DNA of 64,000 nucleotides from positions 1 to 64,000 of the forward strand of contig CAYWRM010000001.1 of the NCBI GenBank assembly GCA_964460905.1, given 5' to 3'. The notes below the pieces were generated by a model. It ran no database searches. It worked only from the letters and a program-made list of their open reading frames with translations, and had not been told where the DNA came from. The position numbers and the translations under genes are program-made. Shown here piece by piece: positions 27,788-37,876 of this stretch. This stretch comes from GCA-002708315 sp964460905. Lineage in GTDB: Bacteria; Bacteroidota; Bacteroidia; Bacteroidales; F082. Every line of letters starts with the position of its first letter. The first letter of the stretch is position 1.

Positions 27788-30700
27788 CTACCAAACAACA
27801 AAGTCATTATAATTGTTAAAATGTTTTGTCTGAAGAACAAGTATGTTTTTGTCTATCAAAGTAATTTGCCGTCGCAACAAGTGTTCTTGATTTATCATTT
27901 CAATCAATTGACTGACTTTATAGTTTTTCCTGTCTATTATACTTTTAAGAAAGATTAAGTTAAAGTAGCTTATGTTGCCATGGACTACATTTGTTTTACT
28001 TCTAGAACTTGTCGGAGTAATAACCGTTGTTCCATTACCTAAGTTGTGGTTATTGAAAATAGGAGTGTAATAACTTTCACCAACTTGACATGAATTAATT
28101 ACCATGAATCTTTTTCTTGCATCAGCACTACTTAGAAGGTCTTCGACTTGCTGCTGCTCAAAAAATTGAATGCTGCCGTTTCTAAACCTTCTAAATGCAA
28201 TTTTGTTATCATATCCCTCTGGAGTCTCACCCGATAAATACAAAACCAGCACATCATTGATACTTGTTTTATTAATTATCATTTTTAATTCATTTAGTAA
28301 CGAAATGATACTTATAGTATCATTCGAATTATCAATTTTAAAAGTATATACATGGTCGTATAGTTTTCTTATTTTTTTTGACTTATTAATGGAATAAATG
28401 ATAGTATCCACATCATGTATCGGTGAAGTTCTATCTTCATAATTTAAACCTACACCAACAAAATATAGGTTAGGTTTTATATGTTTCTGATTATTTTTAA
28501 CTATTATTTGCTTTCTATAAGAGGTAAATCCCTTGCTATTCCTTGCAGAACAACGTATTATATTTCTTCCATTTGAAAGATTTACCTTGATATTCTCTTT
28601 AATGACTTTATTATTAAAAACCTTATTTGAGTCAGAACTTGAGTATATCAATGTGCCATTTATTCTTGCTTCAATAGATTCTATATTATAAAGACTATCA
28701 ATTGCATTAATCAATATGTTCGTTTTACCTGTGTTACTTTCATACATATTATCTTGAGTGCGAATATCAATAATAGGGATGCTAATCTGATAACTGCTGA
28801 TTCTATCGTTTATATTGTTTCTAAGGAGCCATTGTTTTCTGTCTAATGCAACTTCTTGGATTTTGGCTTTAGGTAGCATATTAAAACAAGAAAATATACT
28901 ATCAGGCTTATAGAACAAGAAATCAAACTGCTCTGGGTTATAAACTTCATGATTTTGAATAAAACCAATACCGGAAATTGCAGAGAAAGTAGTGTATGAG
29001 TAAAAGTTTTCATTAGTTAAAAAGATTGCATCCTCATTGTCAACTGGTACTATAGTTATAATCAGACTACCTTCATTAACATCCCAAATTTTGAGTGATG
29101 CATCATCGCTCGAACTTAATAACCAATTATTGTTTGGGTTAAAGCATAATGAATTTACCATTCCGTTGTGACTAACCAACTTTTTTATTGAGCTTCCCTG
29201 AACTTTTTTCAAGTAGATTGTATCTGCCTCACAATAAGCGATATATTCATTGTTATTCGATAAGGTAAAGTTCTTTTTAAAATTTCCATTGAAACCATTG
29301 TGTGAAATTCTTTGCTCTATTGGATGATGAGACCATACCTTGTGATCGTTGGTAAACAAAATATTGCCATTAGCGAATCTGAAGTTGTTTATTGATACAT
29401 TATTACGCAAAGTAAGTGTTTTATTATTACCGTTTATATACTTGTATGAAATCTGCAAATTATCTACTAATTCTAATACATCGTAGGCATTCTCAGAGGA
29501 TAAGTTTCTTTCGGAAAACCTTCGTCTTTTTTTAAATTTTGGTAATTTGTAGATTGTTATTATATCCTTGCGAAATACTTCTTCACCAGTAAAATAATCT
29601 AAAGATGATCGTGGAATCTGTTTTTTTCCTCTAACAACAAGGTAGTTACTAGGGCAATCTATATCAAGGGTAGTGAAAACACATCTTGGATCAGGAACAA
29701 CAGCAAAACTATTAAGCAAATTATTTATCAACTGACCAACCTGGAAAGGGTTTGACTTGACGGTAATTGATTCAGTTTTCTTATTTAAATCTTTGAGATT
29801 AAAAACTTTTAATTTGTTTGTATTGTCAACACTATAAACATTCTGATCACAGGAATTAATAGCAATGTCATTTATCTGATAATTGCCGAGTTGCCATCTA
29901 TTAACTGTAAAATATGTAGAATCTAGTTTAATAGACTTCACCTCCCCAATTGAGTTGCCGAAAACAATTGAATTACCATCAGGACTAAACAAAGCGCAGG
30001 TGATAGGAGAGGATCTTGATCTTAGCTTTTTAATTACTTGCAATGTATCAATGTCCCAAATTAATATGGTCTTGTCATCTCCAGCAGATGCAAGGAGTCT
30101 GCCGTCTTTGCTTACAGCTAGTGCGTTAACACTTGATTTATGATTGTTAAGTCTTTGTGTAATCGGTTTAATTCTCTTATGAATACCCTTTTTTACATAT
30201 ATCTTTGAATCAGAACATGCTGCAAAAATCGAATTTCCTACTGATGAATATTCAATGTCGATGAACTTATCTTCAGGGTAATCATGTAAAAGAGAAGTAG
30301 AAATGTTTCCATCTTCCTTTTTGGTGATATTAATTCTACCCTTTGAGCCAATCCCTATTATAGTACTATCAATTGCGGAATATAAAATATCATTCCGGTT
30401 AATTCTAATATCAATAGGTTCTTTTATATTCCCATCTAAATAATAGTCCCAAACATCTAAATTCCTATCTACCAACATAAATTTTTGTTCAGAGTCATTA
30501 TATGCGGAAAAACTGACAATTTCTTCATTTAGGAGAATAGTTTTATTTAGGCTGTCTAGATCAATTCTATATAATAAATCTGAGTGCACAATAATAACAT
30601 GATCAGGTAACATGGAATGTATCCCATTTATACTTGATTCGAACTTATAGACTTCGCTGATATTAAAATTGGATAAGTCTAGTTTATATAATATCCCATT

Positions 30701-30985
30701 TGTTGTTCCAAAAAGTAATAAGTCTGATTTTTTGGAAAACTCTATGCATGAAATAGTTTCAGGGATTTTCTTTTTTAGTATCTGAAGTTCTGAATAAATA
30801 TTCCACAGTATTAGATTATTCTTGCTATCATAAGATGCTATCATATTACCTTCATAGCTAAAGCAAATATCCATAATTGAATGTAAATGACCAGTTTGAA
30901 TTGATGGTTTAATATCTTCAGTGGCCCGAATTAAGTTGATGGTAAGAAATAATAAAGTAATAGATAGATGCCAGTTCTTATTCAT
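27788..30985 (-). CDS. Exported WD40-repeat protein with pseudocaspase domain
   Basis: About 1065 residues from the ATG at 30985 (MNKNWHLSITLLFLTINLIRA is a signal peptide; the longer reading to 31054 lacks this). The N-terminal 700 residues hold WD40 repeats, for example HKSSVNALAVSKDGRLLASAGDDKTILIWDI and LLSSSDDASLKIWDV. The C-terminal part is a caspase/C14-like domain. The catalytic Cys is kept in NSCQVGES (C966). The catalytic His position, normally SGHG, reads SGETPEG (E920), so proteolysis by the usual dyad is unlikely. The start overlaps the upstream lipoprotein gene by 8 bases, implying coupled synthesis. Confidence 0.78.
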   Translation of the reverse strand: MNKNWHLSITLLFLTINLIRATEDIKPSIQTGHLHSIMDICFSYEGNMIASYDSKNNLILWNIYSELQILKKKIPETISCIEFSKKSDLLLFGTTNGILYKLDLSNFNISEVYKFESSINGIHSMLPDHVIIVHSDLLYRIDLDSLNKTILLNEEIVSFSAYNDSEQKFMLVDRNLDVWDYYLDGNIKEPIDIRINRNDILYSAIDSTIIGIGSKGRINITKKEDGNISTSLLHDYPEDKFIDIEYSSVGNSIFAACSDSKIYVKKGIHKRIKPITQRLNNHKSSVNALAVSKDGRLLASAGDDKTILIWDIDTLQVIKKLRSRSSPITCALFSPDGNSIVFGNSIGEVKSIKLDSTYFTVNRWQLGNYQINDIAINSCDQNVYSVDNTNKLKVFNLKDLNKKTESITVKSNPFQVGQLINNLLNSFAVVPDPRCVFTTLDIDCPSNYLVVRGKKQIPRSSLDYFTGEEVFRKDIITIYKLPKFKKRRRFSERNLSSENAYDVLELVDNLQISYKYINGNNKTLTLRNNVSINNFRFANGNILFTNDHKVWSHHPIEQRISHNGFNGNFKKNFTLSNNNEYIAYCEADTIYLKKVQGSSIKKLVSHNGMVNSLCFNPNNNWLLSSSDDASLKIWDVNEGSLIITIVPVDNEDAIFLTNENFYSYTTFSAISGIGFIQNHEVYNPEQFDFLFYKPDSIFSCFNMLPKAKIQEVALDRKQWLLRNNINDRISSYQISIPIIDIRTQDNMYESNTGKTNILINAIDSLYNIESIEARINGTLIYSSSDSNKVFNNKVIKENIKVNLSNGRNIIRCSARNSKGFTSYRKQIIVKNNQKHIKPNLYFVGVGLNYEDRTSPIHDVDTIIYSINKSKKIRKLYDHVYTFKIDNSNDTISIISLLNELKMIINKTSINDVLVLYLSGETPEGYDNKIAFRRFRNGSIQFFEQQQVEDLLSSADARKRFMVINSCQVGESYYTPIFNNHNLGNGTTVITPTSSRSKTNVVHGNISYFNLIFLKSIIDRKNYKVSQLIEMINQEHLLRRQITLIDKNILVLQTKHFNNYNDFVVW

Positions 30986-32057
30986 AGTATTGATTGGTAT
31001 AAATATGAGCGTTGATATTGTCTTTAAAGTCATAATTGTAACTATCTCTATCAATAGAGATTATTTCCATTTCCCCATTTTTGTATCTGTTTAAAAGTCC
31101 GCTACTAATTTGATTTACACTAATTCTGAAATAATTATAGTTTCCTTTTAAAACTTTACTAAGTGAAAGGAAGGCGACGTTTCTCTTCCTGCTATCTTGA
31201 CAATATAGATAGAATCCATCTGTTTTATTTGATAACTCTGAATATAAATTGTATTTGAGCATATTTTTATCTATATCATAGACAATGAAGTTAAGTTTTA
31301 CATTTTTTTCATTCGCATAGTTTATAATTTCTTCTGCAGTGTATGAGCTTTTATTATCATCAGCATCCATTGTATAAACAACGATATTCTTATTTTCACT
31401 AGGTCCATTAGTGTCGATGTGTTCAATTAGAGGGTAAAGAGCATCAAGTAAGCACGATGACCCGCCAGACTTCCCCGATAAACTGAATAGTTCTTCAGCT
31501 ATTTCTTCAGACCAAATATTAGTGAAGTTATTGTAAATGGTCAATGTATCTGATTCTAATTTACCATTCCTAGAGTATGCCCCAATCTGAGCATAGCTTT
31601 TGTTGTCAAGTGAATGAATGTAGCTATTTGCAGAAATTAAACTATGAGAGAGAGATCTTGTAACATCAAAAAGTAAAAAGGAACAATATGTTTGATTTAG
31701 ATTTAGATTTTCTTTTGATACTTCATAAGTATATGTGCAATAGGCACAGTGCCCTGATGTTCGTAGTTCAGAGTCATTAATTGAATCTAATTCAATAATT
31801 CTTCCAAGTTGGTAAGCCTCGTCCTGTGGAATCCCCTTGATAGATTTTTCATCATTTGCTTGTAGAGTAAGAAGGTCAATATTGTAAGCTATAACTGTAT
31901 CCGAAAAAGAAGTTATCTTATGAGATAACAGTATACCCGTATTGTATATTTCTGGTATATTAAACTCAAATTTTTTCTTCTTGCAGCCAAACAGCAAACT
32001 TAAAAGCAATACAAAAAATAATATATACTCAATTCTTTTCTTAAAGATAACATGCAT
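30978..32057 (-). CDS. vWA-like lipoprotein (island set B)
   Basis: A 359-residue lipoprotein: the lipobox LLFGC puts the lipidated cysteine at residue 25. A von Willebrand factor A-like domain follows from about residue 125. The strand-helix FLLFDVTRSLSHSLI carries a MIDAS-like D131-x-T133-x-S135. Later come GGSSCLLDALYPLI and IVVYTMDADDNKSSYT with the second acidic cluster. It probably works outside the inner membrane as a metal-dependent protein-binding module. It lies 3 bases after the preceding barrel gene and overlaps the pseudocaspase gene by 8 bases. Confidence 0.68.
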   Translation of the reverse strand: MHVIFKKRIEYILFFVLLLSLLFGCKKKKFEFNIPEIYNTGILLSHKITSFSDTVIAYNIDLLTLQANDEKSIKGIPQDEAYQLGRIIELDSINDSELRTSGHCAYCTYTYEVSKENLNLNQTYCSFLLFDVTRSLSHSLISANSYIHSLDNKSYAQIGAYSRNGKLESDTLTIYNNFTNIWSEEIAEELFSLSGKSGGSSCLLDALYPLIEHIDTNGPSENKNIVVYTMDADDNKSSYTAEEIINYANEKNVKLNFIVYDIDKNMLKYNLYSELSNKTDGFYLYCQDSRKRNVAFLSLSKVLKGNYNYFRISVNQISSGLLNRYKNGEMEIISIDRDSYNYDFKDNINAHIYTNQYYE

Positions 32058-32060
32058 AAG

Positions 32061-32792
32061 TTACATCCTCCAAACAATAGAGTTAAAATATTTAACGATA
32101 TGTAAACTAACTAAAGACATTTCAGTCCTACCTTGGTTGAGTTCGTTTATTCTGTGTTGGTATCTAATAGAGAACTTAAAGTTATCCATCCTTATACCAA
32201 GGCCAACACAAAAATTTTGATAGGGCATATTGTCATATAATATATTGATATAATTATTGTAAATATCATGTTTGTTTCTATCCCCATCCCAGTAATTTGG
32301 GTATACAAGTACAAGACCTGTTTCGATAAAATAATACGGTATAAATGAAGAGGAGAGTTTATCTATCTCTGCAGGAAACCTGAAATTGTATGATAGCAAA
32401 ATAGGCAACTCAAAATTATTTCCTGTGATCTCTGTTTCTTGTATATCGTATCCAGAATACGTTGGTTGTATTTTCCTTATTAAATGTTTATATACATGAT
32501 TAAAGTACCTAGGTTCTATGGAGACTCTTGCACGCCTATATGCAAAGCTTACTGTAACTCCTGCTCCCCAGCTTCTGGCCGCATATCGGACCTGAACTTT
32601 TTGATTGTTGTAATAAACATTATATGAGTTTTTTGCGAAAATGAAATCTTGATTAACCTTGGACATTTGAAATACAGAAAAGACTGGGGTTAAATTAAAT
32701 CCGAAATATAATCTTTGAGACAAAGCATATTCATTGACTACAAAAAATAGTTGAAAAAAAAGGAAACCAGTTAAAACGTGCTTTTTCTTCAT
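32061..32792 (-). CDS. Outer membrane beta-barrel-like protein (island set B)
   Basis: A 243-residue protein with a signal peptide (MKKKHVLTGFLFFQLFFVVNEYALSQ) and strand-like segments: LYFGFNLTPVFSVF, WGAGVTVSFAYRRARVSIEPRYFNHVY, NNFELPILLSYNFRFP and FCVGLGIRMDNFKFSIRYQHRI. The ELPILLSYNF phrase is typical of PorT-like Bacteroidota barrels. It overlaps the upstream barrel gene by 4 bases. Confidence 0.65.
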   Translation of the reverse strand: MKKKHVLTGFLFFQLFFVVNEYALSQRLYFGFNLTPVFSVFQMSKVNQDFIFAKNSYNVYYNNQKVQVRYAARSWGAGVTVSFAYRRARVSIEPRYFNHVYKHLIRKIQPTYSGYDIQETEITGNNFELPILLSYNFRFPAEIDKLSSSFIPYYFIETGLVLVYPNYWDGDRNKHDIYNNYINILYDNMPYQNFCVGLGIRMDNFKFSIRYQHRINELNQGRTEMSLVSLHIVKYFNSIVWRM

Positions 32793-33502
32793 CTTTTAAG
32801 TTTGAACTTTGATGATTTATTTGAGTTACTGGAATTGAATGCATATCCTAAACCAAATACAAAATCTATGGAATGGAACCATACAGATGTAATCCCGCCG
32901 CGGAATGTTATCCTACCTAACCTTGCAATTGCTCCTGCTTCAAGAGCTAAACCATCTACTACTCCTTCGGATGTATTAAGTACCCATACCGTTTCAAGGT
33001 AGTTTCCATATTTATATTGATCATATTGGTAGTAATACCTTTTATACCCATAACCCAGGCCAACATAGGCAAGTAAACGATTAGCGAAAAAGGGGTAGCT
33101 TATATTAAGCATTATATCTAGACGTTTAATTTTCGATTTTTTGGTTGATATAAATAATGTATCATGAATAGTGAAATCTTTGCTTGTAGCCTCGTCCGAT
33201 GAGCCAAGATCCCTTTTTCTATCCTTCTCATTAAAAACACTTGGAGCAAGTCTAATAGTGAAACCTCCAACAAATGTTTGATCATCTGGGAAGTAAATAT
33301 ACCCAAATCCTATTTCAGCATATTTAGAGTATTGATACTCAAGAGCAATATCATAATATATTGGAGATAGTGTTTTGGACCTATATTTTACTTGTTTGGA
33401 ACATGTTTGATTTATATCGTTAACATTTTCTTGACTAAAAGAATCAAAATATATTACTGAGATTAAAACTAAGAGTAAGAATCTAACTCGTGTTGGGTTC
33501 AT
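32789..33502 (-). CDS. Outer membrane beta-barrel-like protein (island set B)
   Basis: About 237 residues from the internal ATG MNPTRVRFLLLVLISVIYFDSFSQ, a clean signal peptide. The longer reading to 33553 adds 17 residues that would bury it. Strand-like segments include YYDIALEYQYSKYAEIGFGYIYF, FVGGFTIRLAPSVF and LLAYVGLGYGYKRYYYQY, and the C-terminal part reads IDFVFGLGYAF. It is the first gene of the set of four minus-strand envelope genes and starts 89 bases after the hsdR stop. Confidence 0.62.
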   Translation of the reverse strand: MNPTRVRFLLLVLISVIYFDSFSQENVNDINQTCSKQVKYRSKTLSPIYYDIALEYQYSKYAEIGFGYIYFPDDQTFVGGFTIRLAPSVFNEKDRKRDLGSSDEATSKDFTIHDTLFISTKKSKIKRLDIMLNISYPFFANRLLAYVGLGYGYKRYYYQYDQYKYGNYLETVWVLNTSEGVVDGLALEAGAIARLGRITFRGGITSVWFHSIDFVFGLGYAFNSSNSNKSSKFKLKR

Positions 33503-33590
33503 ATTACAAAAGTAAAATCCCCTATTATTTATTAACTTACTCACCTGTTCCATTAAGAAAATTTAAGATCAGACATACTCTACTAGTTTT

Positions 33591-36500
33591 TCACCCCACC
33601 GCCCCATAACTTAACCTCAAATAATCAAATATCAAAAACGATTTACTTTCAATATCCTTTTCTTCGTATGTTGGGTATGGTAATTCTTTAAAAAGATAAT
33701 TATTAATGGCAGTTTTAACAGCTGATGAGGTCTGTGGTTTATCCATCCAGTGATTAACCTTTAGCTCATTACTATCAAGGGTTTCAAGTAAATCAGAAGC
33801 AATATTTTTTATCTTGTTTTTCTCTTTTTCAGAGAGTTTCTTACCCTGGCGTAATAGATCAAATATTGCAAGCTGTGGTTCGCTTAAATCCTCTTTACTT
33901 GCTCTGGCATCTTCCTCAGATAGCTTTCTCACGAAGTTAAGTAGTCGCTCAAAGGTTTCTTCAATTGTTACAGCTTCTTTACCCTTGTTATACTCATCAA
34001 TGATCTCCTTGTATTTCTCATAGAAATCAATCCTAAGAGGGTTATTGATGAGCATCTGGTTAAGCTTATTCTCAATCTTTTGCTTGAGAGACTGAACCAT
34101 CGTATTCTTATTCTCAAACTTGAGGAACTCTTTTTCAATTAGCTCAAAGTCAAGCGAACTTATATCGACCTTCTTACCATAATCCTCAGTTGGTTCAAGG
34201 AGTATATTTAAGCTTTCTATTGATTCATCAACAACATCCTGAACTTGCTTCATCACATATGATATATCTGCCTCTTCTGTATTTTGCTGTATACGGCTAT
34301 ATATGGCATCAATGGCATCTCTACGATCTTTGAACAGGTATATTGCCTTGTCCGGCATCAGGGCTTTATACTTCTTAAAAACATCTCTAGACATAACACC
34401 AAACTTGTTCTTGGTCTCATCTGTTGTATATACAGTATTTACTCCCTTTTGTATAGCTGCCAGCTTATCAAATCCTTCGGTATTTATTATTGATTCAAGT
34501 TTAAAATTAACCTCCCCATATAGAAACTTAATAGTAGTATCAATTGATTGTTTCAGGTCTTCTACTAACTCCTCTAGAGGCCTAACGGGCACATCAACTC
34601 CAGTACCTTCACCTTTTTCTCCTCCGACGGCATATATGGCAAGTGCCTCCAATAAGTTTTTATAAGTCTCTATGTAATCAACAATCAACCCGTTGTTTTT
34701 TCCTTCGTTCACTCTATTTGCCCTGGCAATAGTTTGCATGAGTGTGTGTGACTTTAAAGGTTTGTCAAGATATAGAGTAGATAAACTTTTTACATCAAAA
34801 CCGGTTATCCACATGGCACAAACTATTACAAACCGGAATGGATGATCTTCTTTTTTAAATTCAGTTTCCAAATCCCGTGTTGGATCATTCATCTTTGCTC
34901 TGTGAGGTTCAATGTCCAGACCCCAAGCCCTAAATTTCTTTATCTCATTTTGCTCAGAGCTTACTACTACCGCTATTTCAGTTTCTTTTGTCCATTTTAA
35001 TTCTCTGGTACTTATTAGTTGTTCCTGTTCGTTGGACATCAACTTAATTTCATTTTCCCGGTTTTTAATAAAATCTTCCCACGCTTCCTTTACATAATTA
35101 TACATCTTAACAGCTGTTAGCTTGTCAAGTGTAACCATCATCCCTTTGCCTTTATAACCTCGGTTATTGAAATGATAGACAACGTCTTTTGCTATAGACT
35201 TTAACCGTTTTTTTGATGTTAGTATTGGGTAATCTCTTGAGAATAGATTTTTAAGTTTGTCTTCTTGGTTGCTATCCAGCTCGGCTTCTTCAATTGCATT
35301 TCGTATATCCTCATTAATTTTAGGATTATCAAGCTTTAGCTTTTCGCCTCTGTTTTCATAGTAAAGAGGTACAGTTGCTCCATCTTCAACAGATCGCTTA
35401 AAGTCATATATTGAAACATAATCACCAAATATTCTTCTGGTTATCTCATCATCCTTAAAGAGCGGAGTACCCGTAAAACCAACATATGAAGCTTTTGGCA
35501 TAGCTTTCCTCATATTCATTGCCAGAGTTCCCCCTTGAGTTCTATGAGCCTCATCTGAGATTACGATAATATCATCTCTTTCAGTTATGACTTCATCAAA
35601 GTTGAACTTATGAATTATTGAAAATATATATCTACTATCTGACTTCAACTTATCCTTTAGGTCTTCACCGCTTTTAGCCTTAGCCTCCTTGCTTGTTACA
35701 GCCCTAACCCCAGCGAAGGTTCCGTAAATCTGACTATCAAGTTCTAACCTATCTGTAACTAGTAAAAAGGTATAGGACCCTTCTACTTTACGATGTATCT
35801 TTTGACAGAAGAATACCATTGAGTATGACTTGCCACTTCCTTGTGTATGCCAGAATATTCCCAGTTTCTGTTTAGTCTCTATATCGATCTCACCATGACT
35901 ATATTGACCTTTTAAGTTTATGAAATGGTCTATAGCCTTATTAACTCCAAGGAACTGATGATTTAGGGCTACTAACTTTATTATCTTACCTAGTGATGTG
36001 TCATACAATACGAAGTTTTCAAACATGTCCATAAACATATTCTTTGAACATACCCCTCTTAATATTGTCTCCATGCTTACAACACCTTCTTCATCCTCTC
36101 GAATACGTTTCCAGTCATGGAAATGATCGTAGCCAGAGATTAATGACCCTATTTTGCTATCCAAGCCATTACTAAGGATAATAAATGCGTTGTAATGAAA
36201 TAGCTTTGGAATCACATCCTTATAATCGCTAAGGTTATGATCATAAGCTGTTTTGAGTTTTCTATGATGAGCTTTAAGTTCAACAAATAATAAGGGTAAA
36301 CCATTCACAAAACCTATAACATCCGGCCTTCGCTTTCTTCTGGATTTACCCTCCACCCATAATTGCTGCACTGCAATGAAATTATTGTTCTCGTAATTAT
36401 CGAAGTCAAAAACCTTTAGCTTTTTATTCCGGACTATCTTGCCTTTTTCATTTTTAAAGGTTACCGGAATACCATCTCTAAGGAGATTATACTTTTCATA

Positions 36501-36773
36501 ATTAATCTCAGCCAATAACTTTGTCGATGTTTCTGAACTAATAAATTCAAAGGCGTTAATATAAGCTTGTTCAGGCAAACCGGGATTATACTTTCGTATA
36601 GCATCAAAGAAATGACCTGCCAGTATTACATCTGCTTCCGAGTTACGACCAATTGTTCCATCTTTTCCAAATGTTTCATCATGGTAAACATTGGCAGTTT
36701 CCCATTTTAATTCTTTAAACAATTTTATGGCAGTTTGTTCAATAAGCTTGTCTTCTGAGTATTCGTAGGTCAT
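33591..36773 (-). CDS. hsdR: Type I restriction endonuclease subunit R (orphan)
   Basis: A 1060-residue HsdR. The N-terminal nuclease domain has the PD-(D/E)XK residues D151 (RRPDVIGF) and E165-x-K167 (VELKAH). The helicase motor follows: Walker A GSGKS (312-316), DEAH (407-410, ISDEAHRTQGG), GFTGTPL (motif III) and IARANRVNEG (motif VI). A C-terminal helical region follows. The enzyme would cut unmodified DNA while translocating, together with HsdM and HsdS, but neither partner gene is in the window. It follows the AbiE pair by 29 bases and is likely transcribed with it. Confidence 0.93.
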   Translation of the reverse strand: MTYEYSEDKLIEQTAIKLFKELKWETANVYHDETFGKDGTIGRNSEADVILAGHFFDAIRKYNPGLPEQAYINAFEFISSETSTKLLAEINYEKYNLLRDGIPVTFKNEKGKIVRNKKLKVFDFDNYENNNFIAVQQLWVEGKSRRKRRPDVIGFVNGLPLLFVELKAHHRKLKTAYDHNLSDYKDVIPKLFHYNAFIILSNGLDSKIGSLISGYDHFHDWKRIREDEEGVVSMETILRGVCSKNMFMDMFENFVLYDTSLGKIIKLVALNHQFLGVNKAIDHFINLKGQYSHGEIDIETKQKLGIFWHTQGSGKSYSMVFFCQKIHRKVEGSYTFLLVTDRLELDSQIYGTFAGVRAVTSKEAKAKSGEDLKDKLKSDSRYIFSIIHKFNFDEVITERDDIIVISDEAHRTQGGTLAMNMRKAMPKASYVGFTGTPLFKDDEITRRIFGDYVSIYDFKRSVEDGATVPLYYENRGEKLKLDNPKINEDIRNAIEEAELDSNQEDKLKNLFSRDYPILTSKKRLKSIAKDVVYHFNNRGYKGKGMMVTLDKLTAVKMYNYVKEAWEDFIKNRENEIKLMSNEQEQLISTRELKWTKETEIAVVVSSEQNEIKKFRAWGLDIEPHRAKMNDPTRDLETEFKKEDHPFRFVIVCAMWITGFDVKSLSTLYLDKPLKSHTLMQTIARANRVNEGKNNGLIVDYIETYKNLLEALAIYAVGGEKGEGTGVDVPVRPLEELVEDLKQSIDTTIKFLYGEVNFKLESIINTEGFDKLAAIQKGVNTVYTTDETKNKFGVMSRDVFKKYKALMPDKAIYLFKDRRDAIDAIYSRIQQNTEEADISYVMKQVQDVVDESIESLNILLEPTEDYGKKVDISSLDFELIEKEFLKFENKNTMVQSLKQKIENKLNQMLINNPLRIDFYEKYKEIIDEYNKGKEAVTIEETFERLLNFVRKLSEEDARASKEDLSEPQLAIFDLLRQGKKLSEKEKNKIKNIASDLLETLDSNELKVNHWMDKPQTSSAVKTAINNYLFKELPYPTYEEKDIESKSFLIFDYLRLSYGAVG

Positions 36774-36802
36774 ATGGTTAGCAGATTATGAAGTAAAAAT
36801 AA

Positions 36803-37876
36803 TCATTTAATCAATTCATGAGCTGATTTTAAGTAATATAAGGTTCCATTGGGGAATTTAGCAAACCTATTTAAATAGTTTAATTCGGGTTCCTTAAAAT
36901 AATATTTAATTAATTTTTTTATATCTCCATCAAATTTACTGAAGTTGCTTATACTATCAGTTGCAATTAGTGCTATTAGGTACGATGCGACCGAAGCATC
37001 GTGAAGTAAATCGTCGATGGTATAAACTCTTCGAGAAGTAGTAAATGGCCTAAATGCCATTAACGCACCCCTTACTTCATTAACAATATAAATTTCAGAG
37101 TCGATTTTAATATTGCGTTGGATTCTCCCAAACAAAAAGCATGTATTAAGAACATCCCTAGCAATTTCTGTGACCCCAATATTCAATGCCCTATATTTAA
37201 TTTCCTTTTCAGAAATATTTATGAAAGTATCTTTAACAAGTTCAATATCCTCAAGTCGGTCGAAAAGCCTACCTATATCAAAAACTTGTTTTATAATATC
37301 CCTACCCTTTTTATTATTGAACTTTATCCCGGTAGTGCCAGGTGCAAACGCAGTAAGCTTATCACCTAATAGTGCATCTGCTGGAGGAACATCTATTTTG
37401 ACTATTTCATCATTGTGAATCAAGAATTTCAGGTCGTTTTGCAAAGAATCAGTTTTTGGATATAGATTCTCCTCAAAAAGGATGTCTAACAATATCTCTC
37501 TCTTCAGCTCCTGAAGACTTGAATTGAAGTATAAGCTGTAATGAGCCTTTGGTATACCCAGTTGGTAACTTCTTTTCTCTTGCAATTCCCATCCAAGAAA
37601 TACATCCTGTTTACATATTTCGTTTAAAATATTTTCAATTTTGTCTCTAGTCTCAAGTGTAATAATATCTATATCTGTTGAGAATCTTGTCGGAGGATCA
37701 AAATACAACATCAGTGCTGTACCCCCTTTAAAAACAAAGTCAAGCTTGTTTACAGATAATTGTTCCAACAAATAAAATGCATGAACAACTAACTCAACTA
37801 TTGAGGGGTCCCCCTTTTCAAAACTCCTTGTGGACTTTAGAATTTCATCTTTCTTGAAGGTATCTAATAATATCAT
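36803..37876 (-). CDS. AbiEii-type nucleotidyltransferase toxin
   Basis: A 357-residue protein with the AbiEii/DNA polymerase beta-like core: FVFKGGTALMLYF (the GG element) then RFSTDIDIITLE with the two catalytic Asp residues, near residues 50-75. In the AbiE phage-defence system this toxin modifies tRNA and stops growth when the antitoxin is lost. It overlaps the upstream antitoxin gene by 32 bases, as expected for a toxin-antitoxin pair. Confidence 0.88.
   Translation of the reverse strand: MILLDTFKKDEILKSTRSFEKGDPSIVELVVHAFYLLEQLSVNKLDFVFKGGTALMLYFDPPTRFSTDIDIITLETRDKIENILNEICKQDVFLGWELQEKRSYQLGIPKAHYSLYFNSSLQELKREILLDILFEENLYPKTDSLQNDLKFLIHNDEIVKIDVPPADALLGDKLTAFAPGTTGIKFNNKKGRDIIKQVFDIGRLFDRLEDIELVKDTFINISEKEIKYRALNIGVTEIARDVLNTCFLFGRIQRNIKIDSEIYIVNEVRGALMAFRPFTTSRRVYTIDDLLHDASVASYLIALIATDSISNFSKFDGDIKKLIKYYFKEPELNYLNRFAKFPNGTLYYLKSAHELIK

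Noticed and set aside
32061..33502. Restriction-modification specificity subunit beside hsdR
   Set aside because: Both proteins have signal peptides and beta-barrel strand patterns; neither has target-recognition-domain features of HsdS.
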